Shown: positions 1-7,499 of the stretch, in pieces
How positions within the stretch are numbered: position 1 is the first letter of the stretch
How the letters are laid out: every line of letters starts with the position of its first letter
Assembly: GCF_015354735.1 (NCBI RefSeq)
Contig: NZ_JACEFJ010000014.1
Coordinates: 1 to 64,000 of the forward strand
DNA: 64,000 bases
Reading direction: 5' to 3'
DNA from: Pararhodonellum marinum
GTDB taxonomy: Bacteria > Bacteroidota > Bacteroidia > Cytophagales > Cyclobacteriaceae
Notes under the pieces: generated by a model
The model's database searches: none
What the model saw: only the letters and a program-made list of their open reading frames with translations
Told to the model about the DNA's origin: nothing
Made by a program: the position numbers and the translations under genes

Positions 1-109
1 CTGAAATGTCCGGCACATCCTTTCCCGACGACGGCGGGACTTCGGACTTTGGACTTCCGACCCGTTTGAAGAAGAATATTGGGGCATTGGCAAAAAAGCG
101 GATAACCAT
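1..109 (-). repeat. Dispersed repeat, copy A (inverted relative of 29424-29620)
   Basis: Read on the minus strand, this stretch runs from ATGGTTATCCGCTT (forward 96-109) to GGATGTGCCGGAC-TTTCAG at base 1. The same two ends occur in the same order on the plus strand at 29424-29620, with a different GC-rich middle. Copy A lacks the 20-bp tandem array of the other copy and has degenerate CCGCC/TCGTCGGG and GTCCGAAGTCC blocks instead. It may continue past the window edge. No ORF or transposase belongs to it. The rest of the gene-free stretch up to 335 holds the promoter at 178-206 and a 6-bp hairpin (AGTGCA/TGCACT) at 229-245. Confidence 0.7.
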
Positions 110-177
110 ATTTCGTTTACTCCATTTTACCTTTTATTACCTAAAATCAGCAATTGAATTAAATTTCCTTTCCCAAG

Positions 178-206
178 GGTTACATTTTTCTGGGCAGCAA
201 CGACTA
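178..206 (+). promoter_or_regulatory. Candidate ECF-sigma promoter of the Ser-rich RiPP operon
   Basis: GGTTACA (178-184), 16 bases, then CGACTA (201-206). The same two boxes at exactly the same spacing lie upstream of the ECF sigma gene (13491-13519) and of the lipoprotein gene (12062-12090), both on the minus strand. The T-run after the first box is also shared. ECF promoters normally have a conserved -35 and a CGxC-like -10 about 16 bases apart. Transcription would begin near 212, giving a leader of about 120 bases before the peptide start codon. The assignment to the sigma factor at 12867-13478 is inferred from the shared motif. Confidence 0.75.
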
Positions 207-335
207 TTTAATGTTACGTAACAACGAAAGTGCATTTTCTGCACTGTTTTCCTCATTTGCTGTATAGTCGGGGGAATTCGGGGGAAGGCGAAAACCCATT
301 TCCACAGAGTAGCCATCAATTTAAAAAACACAACC

Positions 336-500
336 ATGATTACTTTAGAAAAATTCATGAACGAGTTGAAAGGAGAAGCCATCAACGAAATCGTTGCAGC
401 AGGTTCTTCCAGTAGCTCGGATTCAATTAGCTCGGATTCTTCCTTGAGCTCTGAATCATCATTAAGTTCTGACAGCTCCGAGAGCTCTTTCAGTTCTTAA
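336..500 (+). CDS. Ser-rich RiPP precursor peptide with double-glycine-type leader
   Basis: A 54-residue ORF. Residues 1-23 form an amphipathic, acidic leader ending in Ala-Ala-Gly. Leu11, Ile16 and Ile19 fall at -12, -7 and -4 if cleavage follows Ala22, the spacing of leaders cut by C39 peptidases; cleavage after Gly23 is also possible. The core (residues 24-54) has 22 Ser among 31 residues, no Cys, Thr or Lys, and its last 24 residues are eight x-Ser-Ser triplets with x = I, D, L, E, L, D, E, F. Many Ser are therefore followed by Asp or Glu. The next genes encode an RRE-kinase, a C39 exporter, an adaptor, an outer-membrane factor and a PP2C phosphatase. I infer a modified and exported peptide whose serines are kinase substrates. 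A Ser-rich linker-like peptide with another role cannot be excluded. The ORF is short but its position, leader and period-3 design make it convincing. Confidence 0.85.
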   Translation: MITLEKFMNELKGEAINEIVAAGSSSSSDSISSDSSLSSESSLSSDSSESSFSS

Positions 501-510
501 AATGAAGCTG

Positions 511-537
511 GGGAAGGGCGATACCATCGTCCTTCCC
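511..537 (+). terminator. Hairpin between precursor and processing genes (attenuator-like)
   Basis: GGGAAGGGCGAT, loop ACC, ATCGTCCTTCCC: a 12-bp stem with one G-U pair and a 3-base loop, starting 10 bases after the peptide stop codon. No T-run follows, so it is unlikely to be a full terminator. Hairpins at this place in RiPP operons often protect the short precursor mRNA and reduce read-through, so that precursor exceeds enzymes; that role is inferred here. Confidence 0.65.
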
Positions 538-571
538 TAGTCATTGCCATTTGATACCTAAATAAAACCAC

Positions 572-1789
572 ATGATCATGGAAAGATACAGAATGTCAAG
601 TTTCCTAAAGATCAGAGAACTCGACCAACGAACATTACAAAAAATCAAACCCAAATACAGGGGTAATTCTTTTAAAATTTCAAGTCCTCTGATCAAAAGG
701 AATTACCTCATCAATGATTCTATCAAACATTTTTTAAACAAATTTCAGGATCCAAAATCCTTGGATGAGGTGGTTTCTGAGTTTGAATTTGAATTCAATC
801 ACAGTTCTGAAGAATTGAAAAAGCATTGTTCCGGGATTTTTAAAATCGCATTAAAAAAGGGTTTTCTCATTCCCGAAACAAAGCAAGAAGTCATTTCATC
901 CATTGATCCTTTGTTTTGTAAAGATGACCGGATTGGAGCATACAGGGTAATTTCTTTGATTTCCAATAAAAAAATGGTTGACATCTATCAGGTCTGTCAC
1001 CTGAAATCAAATGATTCTTATGTCATTAAATTGCTCAACGGAAACAAAGCTTCCGATGAGAAAACCTTTAAAAAGGAGTTGGAATTTTTCAGGCTGGAAA
1101 TGAGTCTATTGACAAAAGGTAAGGGAATCTCGGCCATCTATCAACTTTTTGATTACCAAGAGGAAGCACAATTTGCTTATATGGTTTTGGAATTGGTAAG
1201 CGGAATTGGGATACCTAGATATTTTAGGAAATCAGATCCTCTTACACATGATCAGGAATTTAAACTGATCAATAATATCCTACATGGATTTGGAAAGCTT
1301 CACCAAGGGAAAATCATTCACGGAGATATCCATCCTTCGAATGTATTGGTATGTGAAGACTTGGAGATTAAAATCATTGATTTGGGCATGTCTATAGACG
1401 CTGCCAGTTCAGGAGATGAAATTGTCAAAGTAGGAGGGGTCTTGTATTACTTGCCACCGGAAAGAATCAAACCCATCAGTATGGATAAATTTACCTTTCG
1501 ACCTGATTTTTTATCCGATGTCTACCAAATAGGCATGATAGTTTATTTCATACTCTACCGAAAAGTGCCATTTACCGGGTTCATTTGGGAGGAGTTGTCT
1601 GAACAAATTCTAACCAAAGAATTGGTATTTCCAACACAAACTGCTTGGGGAAGGCCGATCTTACTTGAATACAAATCAATAATTGAGAACTGCACAAGCA
1701 AAACCCCATCACAAAGGTATCCCGATGCAGAAGCAATTTATAAGGATTTTTTAAGGAAAAGTAAATCTCTTCATTCCGCTGCAAAGTAA
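572..1789 (+). CDS. RRE (PqqD-like)-Ser/Thr kinase fusion, putative RiPP kinase
   Basis: 405 residues, cytosolic, no membrane segment. Residues about 36-103 have the pattern of a PqqD-like winged-helix RiPP recognition element: beta-strands, a hydrophobic Leu-rich helix, a SLDEVVSEF segment, and a last helix ending KKGFLI. Residues about 120-395 are a protein kinase with Lys153 (VIK), the catalytic loop HGDIHPSN (Asp252, Asn257), DLG in place of DFG (Asp270), PPE (295-297) and DVYQIG. The Gly-rich loop is poorly conserved. HGD instead of HRD is also seen in lanthipeptide-synthetase kinase domains, but this protein has no lyase or cyclase domain and the core peptide has no Cys. It sits between the precursor and the exporter. 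I infer that it binds the leader and phosphorylates core serines. The RRE is judged by eye only. Met3 or Met8 could be the true start. Confidence 0.8.
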   Translation: MIMERYRMSSFLKIRELDQRTLQKIKPKYRGNSFKISSPLIKRNYLINDSIKHFLNKFQDPKSLDEVVSEFEFEFNHSSEELKKHCSGIFKIALKKGFLIPETKQEVISSIDPLFCKDDRIGAYRVISLISNKKMVDIYQVCHLKSNDSYVIKLLNGNKASDEKTFKKELEFFRLEMSLLTKGKGISAIYQLFDYQEEAQFAYMVLELVSGIGIPRYFRKSDPLTHDQEFKLINNILHGFGKLHQGKIIHGDIHPSNVLVCEDLEIKIIDLGMSIDAASSGDEIVKVGGVLYYLPPERIKPISMDKFTFRPDFLSDVYQIGMIVYFILYRKVPFTGFIWEELSEQILTKELVFPTQTAWGRPILLEYKSIIENCTSKTPSQRYPDAEAIYKDFLRKSKSLHSAAK

Positions 1790-1795
1790 AGAAAC

Positions 1796-4204
1796 ATGTC
1801 TAGGATAACTGAACAACAATTAAAGCACAACGACTGTGGGATAAGTTCTGCGAAGATCCTTTATGACCTTCATGGAATTCCTGTGGACAGGGAATTCATT
1901 GCGGACAATATATTCTTGAGTGAATCCGGTTCAAGTCTTCAGGACATCAAGCAGTTTTTTTCAGACAATGGTTTCGAAACTTCTTTCAACCTTCTTGATG
2001 TACATACCCTCAAATCACAACCCGAAAAAATCAAAGCGATGCTTCCCTGCATCATTTCGGTCAAAAGCAGGAGTGGCCTCCATTTCGTCGTAATTAAAGA
2101 AATAAAAAACAAAAAATATGTGGTCATCGATCCAGCCCATGGACAAGTAATCAGGTGGACACATGCAGAATTGTTCAACAAAGTGCACCTGGCTTCTGTC
2201 AATTATGACTTGGTCAGCAATAGCCATGTAATAGATCAGCTTATAAATACTGAACTTTTCGAGTATGAAATTGATCGGCAAAAGCTATCAGAAAGTCCTG
2301 CGATGGTCATGAACAAGCTGACCTATTTCTCCTATTTGAAAGACAATTTCGGATTTTTGGACAGCGACTCTGAAAAAGAGTTTCTTTTGGATTTGCTTTT
2401 TAATCAAGACATCAATTTTCTTCCTAAGCAATTTAGGTCTGTAAAAATCAAAGAAGAAAAACTAAAGTTAAAAGTCCCAGTAGTACTTACTGTAAAAAAG
2501 CACCAAAACATAAAAACACCAAATCAGGAGTTTTATAGTCATAAGAATCCTTACCGTAGACTTTATGGGGAGATGAAGCCTTATCACAGGTTATGGTTTA
2601 TGTACATCACTACAGCAATATTGGTATCGTTTTTCAGTCAGTTTACCCTTTTCAAAAGTCAGATTTTGATTGACCATATCTTGCCCGATAAAGATCTAAA
2701 CCTCTTGTTGGTATTTGCTTTAGGTCTTTTCTTGTTCAAAATATTTAACCTGCTGATCAACATTTACAAAAAATACATTTCCATTCATCTCTCCAATATT
2801 TTTGACAATTATTTTCTAACTGGATTTGTAGAAAAGCTGAATTTTTTTCCGATTCACTACATTCAGACTTTCAGCAAAGGAGATCTGACGGAAAGGGTCA
2901 AGGACAGTTTAAAAATTAAAACTTTCTTTATTAAATTTTTCACCTCAGTGCTGCTTGACACATTTGTCAGCCTTGCAGCTTTGGCATTTTTGTTTGCCAT
3001 ACATTGGCAAGCCACCTTGGTAGTAATACTTATTTTGTCACTTTTTGTTGTTTGGTTTCATGTCATTACTCCCTATATCCGCTCCAATGAGAACAGACGT
3101 TTTCTGGAAAAATCCAGGTTGTTTTCCCTGTTGTTCGAAAATATTGAAGGACTCCAAGTAATCAAGTCCTTTCGGATTGAGTTGGCGTTTCTACAACGCG
3201 TAGTGCCATCAATCCGAAGTATTCTGAATGTACAAAAGCGTGTTCGCTACGTTAGTTTGGTCAATTCAGTGGTGGTTAATTTGATCGTAGTGACTTCTAC
3301 GATTGGGATTACCTACTTTCTTACCCGTAGTTCTATCCTCTACCAGACCGTCTCGGTAGGGCAAATTATCACCTTTTTGGCATTTACAGGTCAGATTTTC
3401 TCAGCCGTAAAAGACTTACTGGAACAAAGCTTGGATATCCAGGAAAATGAAATCATTCTTCAAAGGTATTTTGATTTTGGCAATACTGAAAAGCACCTTC
3501 CCAATCAGACCAAATCAGGAATTTACCTTGAAGAAATAAACAGCATTGAATTCCGGAATGTAGGATTTCACTACATTCCACAGAAACCCATTTTTACGGA
3601 TCTGAATTTGAAAATTGAAAAAGGCGACAGGATTCTTTTGGAAGGTAAAAATGGCGCAGGCAAAAGCACAATCTGTAAAGTTCTTGCCTTATTATACGAT
3701 CCTCATCAAGGAGATGTGTTGATCAACGGAGAGAAATCGGGATATTTTCGTCAGGGTTCCTTGCGGAAAAAGATACTGCTGATCAGTAATGAGGATATCG
3801 TTTTCAATGATACTCTTGAGTATAATATCAACTTTGATTACGACATAGATACCTCCAAAGCGCTTGAACTGGCAAAAGAATTAGGTTTCTACGAATTCAT
3901 CAATGAAAAATCAGAAGGGTTTGATTTTCTAGTAAACGAGCAGGGCAAAAACCTTTCGACGGGCCAAAGGAAAAAGGTCTTATTAATGCGTGCGTTTATG
4001 TCCAATGCACAAATGATTATTCTAGATGAAACGCTGTCAGGAATAGATAGGGTATCAAGAGAAAAAATCGAAAAATTCATTAACCGACAGCGGGATAGGA
4101 CATTTATCATGATATCCCATGAGCCATTGGAACATATTGAGTTTAACAAAACATTGAGTTTGAGTGATGGAACAATACAGCAATTACAGCTACAATATAG
4201 CTGA
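1796..4204 (+). CDS. C39-peptidase ABC exporter (PCAT), leader-cleaving
   Basis: 802 residues. The N-terminal C39 peptidase has QQLKHNDCG with nucleophile Cys14, His96 (LHFVV) and Asp112 (IDPAHG), so the cysteine-protease triad is complete. Residues about 125-265 are a hydrophilic insert before the transporter. Six hydrophobic segments lie between about 265 and 560. The C-terminal ATPase has Walker A (GKNGAGKST), a signature written NLSTGQRKK, Walker B (MIILDE) and an H-loop (MISHE). Family members cut double-glycine leaders and export the core through an adaptor and outer-membrane channel, which here follow directly. It starts six bases after the kinase stop, and its end overlaps the adaptor by 41 bases, so expression is coupled. 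Substrate assignment to the 336-500 peptide is by position. Confidence 0.92.
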   Translation: MSRITEQQLKHNDCGISSAKILYDLHGIPVDREFIADNIFLSESGSSLQDIKQFFSDNGFETSFNLLDVHTLKSQPEKIKAMLPCIISVKSRSGLHFVVIKEIKNKKYVVIDPAHGQVIRWTHAELFNKVHLASVNYDLVSNSHVIDQLINTELFEYEIDRQKLSESPAMVMNKLTYFSYLKDNFGFLDSDSEKEFLLDLLFNQDINFLPKQFRSVKIKEEKLKLKVPVVLTVKKHQNIKTPNQEFYSHKNPYRRLYGEMKPYHRLWFMYITTAILVSFFSQFTLFKSQILIDHILPDKDLNLLLVFALGLFLFKIFNLLINIYKKYISIHLSNIFDNYFLTGFVEKLNFFPIHYIQTFSKGDLTERVKDSLKIKTFFIKFFTSVLLDTFVSLAALAFLFAIHWQATLVVILILSLFVVWFHVITPYIRSNENRRFLEKSRLFSLLFENIEGLQVIKSFRIELAFLQRVVPSIRSILNVQKRVRYVSLVNSVVVNLIVVTSTIGITYFLTRSSILYQTVSVGQIITFLAFTGQIFSAVKDLLEQSLDIQENEIILQRYFDFGNTEKHLPNQTKSGIYLEEINSIEFRNVGFHYIPQKPIFTDLNLKIEKGDRILLEGKNGAGKSTICKVLALLYDPHQGDVLINGEKSGYFRQGSLRKKILLISNEDIVFNDTLEYNINFDYDIDTSKALELAKELGFYEFINEKSEGFDFLVNEQGKNLSTGQRKKVLLMRAFMSNAQMIILDETLSGIDRVSREKIEKFINRQRDRTFIMISHEPLEHIEFNKTLSLSDGTIQQLQLQYS

Positions 4205-5387
4205 TGATAAATTTACCAAATGGTTTTTTAAGGTACTGATCTTTATAACATTATCGGTCTTGATCCTTTTTATCAGTTTGAAGATCAATGATTCTGTGTC
4301 GATCAGTGAAGGAGAAATCATCGCCAAAGATCCACAAATCGACTTCATTGCGCCTTTTGATGTGCAGATCAAGTCTATTTTGGTAAATGAAGGTCAAAGA
4401 GTGGCCCAAAATGACACCCTGCTTGTTTTGGAGAACCTGGAACTGGAAGATCAAAAAGCCAAAGCAGCCATTGGCATTAATCTATTGGCAGAAAAGATCC
4501 AGTCGATTTCTGAGTTGATACAGGCCAAGTCCAGGAAGCTAAATGCGCTGCAAAACGGTCAGAATTTATCTCAAAGTGAATACAATTTAAACCAAAACCA
4601 GCTAGACAACCACCTTTCTATGACCAAGGAACAGCTTTCCTTAATGGTTGGGAGACTGGAGTCTACGAAAGAAAAGTTTGAAGGGGACTCAATCCTTTTC
4701 CATAAAGGAATGCTAAGCAGGTATGAGTACATGGATGCAAAGGACGCCTACCTATCCATGAAGGAAAAGTTGGCTGAACTTTCCAATGTCTCCCGACAGT
4801 ACGCCGGTGATAAAATGCTGTCAAGGAATAATCTGAACAAAACTTCACATCAATTACAAATAGCCAAATTAGAATTGGAGGAGGAGATTGCTTATTTGGA
4901 ACAAAACCTGATTGACCAAAAAAGCCAGTTGAGCCTAACCAAGCAAACTTATTCCAAGCTGGAGAAAGAATTGAAAATGCAATACATGATTGCGCCAAAA
5001 GATGGACAGGTCAATTTCTTGTTCAATACCAGACAGTCCACCAATTACATTCTCAAGGGCGACATGCTGATGTCTTTAGTCCCACAATCCATGGAATACT
5101 ATGCCAAAGTCAACATTCCTGAAAACCATCTTCCCCTGATTCAGGTGGGTCAGAAAGCCAAACTTAAACTTAGTGCATTCAATCAATTTGAATTCGGGGC
5201 GCTAAATGGAGAAGTAAGTTTCGTGGGAGAAGGAAAGGAAAACGAATCCTTTTTTGCTCTCATTGAATTAGTCAAAAATGAGCGGTTTGCTTTAAAACAA
5301 GGTTATCAGTTAAAAGGTGAAATTATCCAGGATAGGCTGCCAGTCTATAAGTTTTTTTTCAGAAAAATATTTAGAAACGCCAGTTGA
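4164..5387 (+). CDS. HlyD-family periplasmic adaptor
   Basis: 407 residues. One membrane segment (about 19-40) is followed by a lipoyl-like beta domain (to about 80), a long alpha-helical hairpin rich in Gln, Glu and Lys (about 85-285), a second lipoyl half (about 285-315) and a C-terminal beta-barrel domain. This is the usual layout of type I secretion membrane-fusion proteins, which join the inner-membrane ABC exporter to the TolC-like channel. The start lies inside the ABC gene; no in-frame Met lies between it and the membrane segment, so the 41-base overlap is probably real and points to translational coupling. Confidence 0.9.
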   Translation: MMEQYSNYSYNIADDKFTKWFFKVLIFITLSVLILFISLKINDSVSISEGEIIAKDPQIDFIAPFDVQIKSILVNEGQRVAQNDTLLVLENLELEDQKAKAAIGINLLAEKIQSISELIQAKSRKLNALQNGQNLSQSEYNLNQNQLDNHLSMTKEQLSLMVGRLESTKEKFEGDSILFHKGMLSRYEYMDAKDAYLSMKEKLAELSNVSRQYAGDKMLSRNNLNKTSHQLQIAKLELEEEIAYLEQNLIDQKSQLSLTKQTYSKLEKELKMQYMIAPKDGQVNFLFNTRQSTNYILKGDMLMSLVPQSMEYYAKVNIPENHLPLIQVGQKAKLKLSAFNQFEFGALNGEVSFVGEGKENESFFALIELVKNERFALKQGYQLKGEIIQDRLPVYKFFFRKIFRNAS

Positions 5388-5388
5388 T

Positions 5389-6726
5389 ATGAGAATCAAA
5401 TCTTCCATATGGATTTATGCGATGGTGGCGTTTCTGATTCCTGCCTGTTTTGTGTATGGACAGACTACACTATCCATGAATGATTGTTTCTTAATAGCCG
5501 CCAAGCAAAATATCCCCGTGCAGTTGGCAGACAATGACATTCAAATAGCCAACATCCGGAAATCGAGTGCCAAATTTGCCCTATTGCCCAGTTTATCGTA
5601 TGACATGAACCATTATTTCTCATTTGGGAAGAACATTGATCCTGTAACCAACGCCTTCGCCTTTGAACAATTTAGCGGTGGAGAAATGGGACTTCGTCTG
5701 CGGATGAATCTATTTTCAGGATTTCAAAATCTGCTGGCAATTTCTGAAAATATGCATAGACAAAGGTCAGCTGAATATGCTAAATCAGCAGTTTTTCTTG
5801 AAATATGCTTTCAGATTGTTGACCTGTTCTCAAGCTATATGATCGTACAGGAAAGCACAAAAGCAGTGAGCGGCAACATTAAAATACTCAAAAATGAATT
5901 GGAAATCATCACTGAAAAGATAAAGGTTGGCAGATTGACGGAGTATGAGGCATTTGCATTTGAAGCAAGACTGGAAACCGAAAAAGCGGAAATGATCAGA
6001 CTTAACAATGAAACTGAAATCATCCTTCAGCAATTGAAAGAACTTCTGAATTTTCCCTACGACACACCTATAGCGTTAGAGGAATTGGATATCTCGGAGC
6101 TTGAAAATATCCTTTATTTACCCACCAGCAAAGATGAAGTGATTTCTATGGTAGTGAACAATCATCCAATCATTGGACAGTTTGAGGAGCAGTTAAAGGT
6201 TTCAGATATGGTGTTAAAAAGTGCCAACCGCGCATTTTATCCATCATTGAGACTTGGAGCCAGCGTGTTGTCCAATTACAGTGTCAACATGGGCCAATCT
6301 GTAACAAATGAAACCTTAATCATGGAGCAAGTTTTTAACAATCTCGGACAGTATATCAGCGTGGGTTTAAGCATACCCATATTTACCCAAATGCAAAACC
6401 TCAACAGAGTGAGGGAAGAAAAAATCAGGCTTCACAATACCAAATTGAATTTGGATGATACCAGAAACTCTTTGGTTTCAAATACACTACAGCTTTACAA
6501 TACCTTTTTAGCCAATCGAGAAAAGTATCAGATTACCTTAAGAGCGCTGGAAAAGAACAAACTCTCATATGATCTCCAGGAAGAAAAGTACAGGTTGGGC
6601 AGAATCAGTTCGGTTGAGCTCCTCACAGCAAGGGATATGTTCAATGCTTCATTGGGTAAATTCAATCAAGCCAAACTTTCTTTGTATTTCAGTTATCAGT
6701 TGCTGATGTTATTAGAAGCTGTTTAA
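5389..6726 (+). CDS. TolC-type outer-membrane efflux protein
   Basis: 445 residues from the Met at 5389, which begins one base after the adaptor stop and opens a clear signal peptide ending near FVYGQ. A longer frame from 5317 exists but would put 24 residues in front of the signal. The mature protein has two repeats of long helices and beta segments typical of outer-membrane efflux factors (SAKFALLPSLSYD near the start of repeat 1, ANRAFYPSLRLGA in repeat 2). It would form the outer-membrane exit for the C39 exporter and HlyD adaptor. It is linked in one operon with both. Confidence 0.9.
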   Translation: MRIKSSIWIYAMVAFLIPACFVYGQTTLSMNDCFLIAAKQNIPVQLADNDIQIANIRKSSAKFALLPSLSYDMNHYFSFGKNIDPVTNAFAFEQFSGGEMGLRLRMNLFSGFQNLLAISENMHRQRSAEYAKSAVFLEICFQIVDLFSSYMIVQESTKAVSGNIKILKNELEIITEKIKVGRLTEYEAFAFEARLETEKAEMIRLNNETEIILQQLKELLNFPYDTPIALEELDISELENILYLPTSKDEVISMVVNNHPIIGQFEEQLKVSDMVLKSANRAFYPSLRLGASVLSNYSVNMGQSVTNETLIMEQVFNNLGQYISVGLSIPIFTQMQNLNRVREEKIRLHNTKLNLDDTRNSLVSNTLQLYNTFLANREKYQITLRALEKNKLSYDLQEEKYRLGRISSVELLTARDMFNASLGKFNQAKLSLYFSYQLLMLLEAV

Positions 6727-6736
6727 AATCAAAATC

Positions 6737-7492
6737 ATGACTCATCAAATTTCTCAAAAGTATAGTTTTCAAATCGAATCATTTTCCGAATTGGGCAAAA
6801 AGGCGAACAATGAGGATAGCATTTTGGTTTGTGAACTTGAATCAGGTATACATTTGTTCATAGTATGCGATGGTTTGGGGGGACATCCAGCGGGTGAAGT
6901 TGCTTCAAAAATCACCTGTGATACGATTAAAGATTACTTTTCTCAGGGTAATTTGGAAGCGGTTAAGTCTGTTGACATTCTTCAGTGTCTGGAAAAGGTA
7001 AAGGAAAGGTTAGCATTGTATGAGAAAGCTTGTCCGGACACCCTTGGAATGAAAACCACCATGGCTGGAGTTATCGCGGACAGATTTGGTTTGAAAATTG
7101 TATGGATAGGTGATTCAAGGGTTTATCACATTAGAGATGGAGAAATCTTATTTCAAACTTTGGATCATTCTTATGGCAATTACCTTGTCCGCAAAATGGG
7201 TCTTTCACAGAAAGAGGCAATGCGCCATCCTAAAAAGCACAAGATAACAAGGGTTTTAAGTGCTGAAAGGGATATCAATCCGGAGATAGAAAAGGTAACA
7301 ACCATAAAAGAAGGGGATTACTTTCTTATTTGCAGTGACGGATTACTGGAAAGAATTGATTGTTCTTTTATCAGGTCAAGTTTTAAAATTAGATCCGGAG
7401 TTAAAGACTTGAGCGCCAGGATTCAAAATACTTGTCAAAACAAGACCAATGACAATTATTCCATGGTCTTGATTCAAGTCATTCTAAACTGA
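6737..7492 (+). CDS. PP2C-family Ser/Thr phosphatase
   Basis: 251 residues, soluble, no signal peptide. The PPM motifs are all present: NNEDS, VCDGLGGHPAGEVAS with the metal-binding Asp-Gly, TTMAGV, WIGDSRVY, LICSDGLLE and a final NDNYSMV. It starts 10 bases after the TolC-type gene. A cytosolic phosphatase in an operon with a kinase suggests it opposes that kinase, either removing phosphate from the peptide or kinase, or keeping unexported peptide neutral. That is inference; it could instead act on another protein of the regulon. Confidence 0.92.
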   Translation: MTHQISQKYSFQIESFSELGKKANNEDSILVCELESGIHLFIVCDGLGGHPAGEVASKITCDTIKDYFSQGNLEAVKSVDILQCLEKVKERLALYEKACPDTLGMKTTMAGVIADRFGLKIVWIGDSRVYHIRDGEILFQTLDHSYGNYLVRKMGLSQKEAMRHPKKHKITRVLSAERDINPEIEKVTTIKEGDYFLICSDGLLERIDCSFIRSSFKIRSGVKDLSARIQNTCQNKTNDNYSMVLIQVILN

Positions 7493-7499
7493 TATGTTC

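Noticed and set aside
6..221. 71-codon plus-strand frame at the window start
   Set aside because: It runs through the dispersed repeat and the promoter motif and shows no protein pattern.
336..1789. Lanthipeptide pathway
   Set aside because: The core has no Cys, and the kinase protein has no lyase or cyclase domain, so lanthionine rings cannot be formed here.
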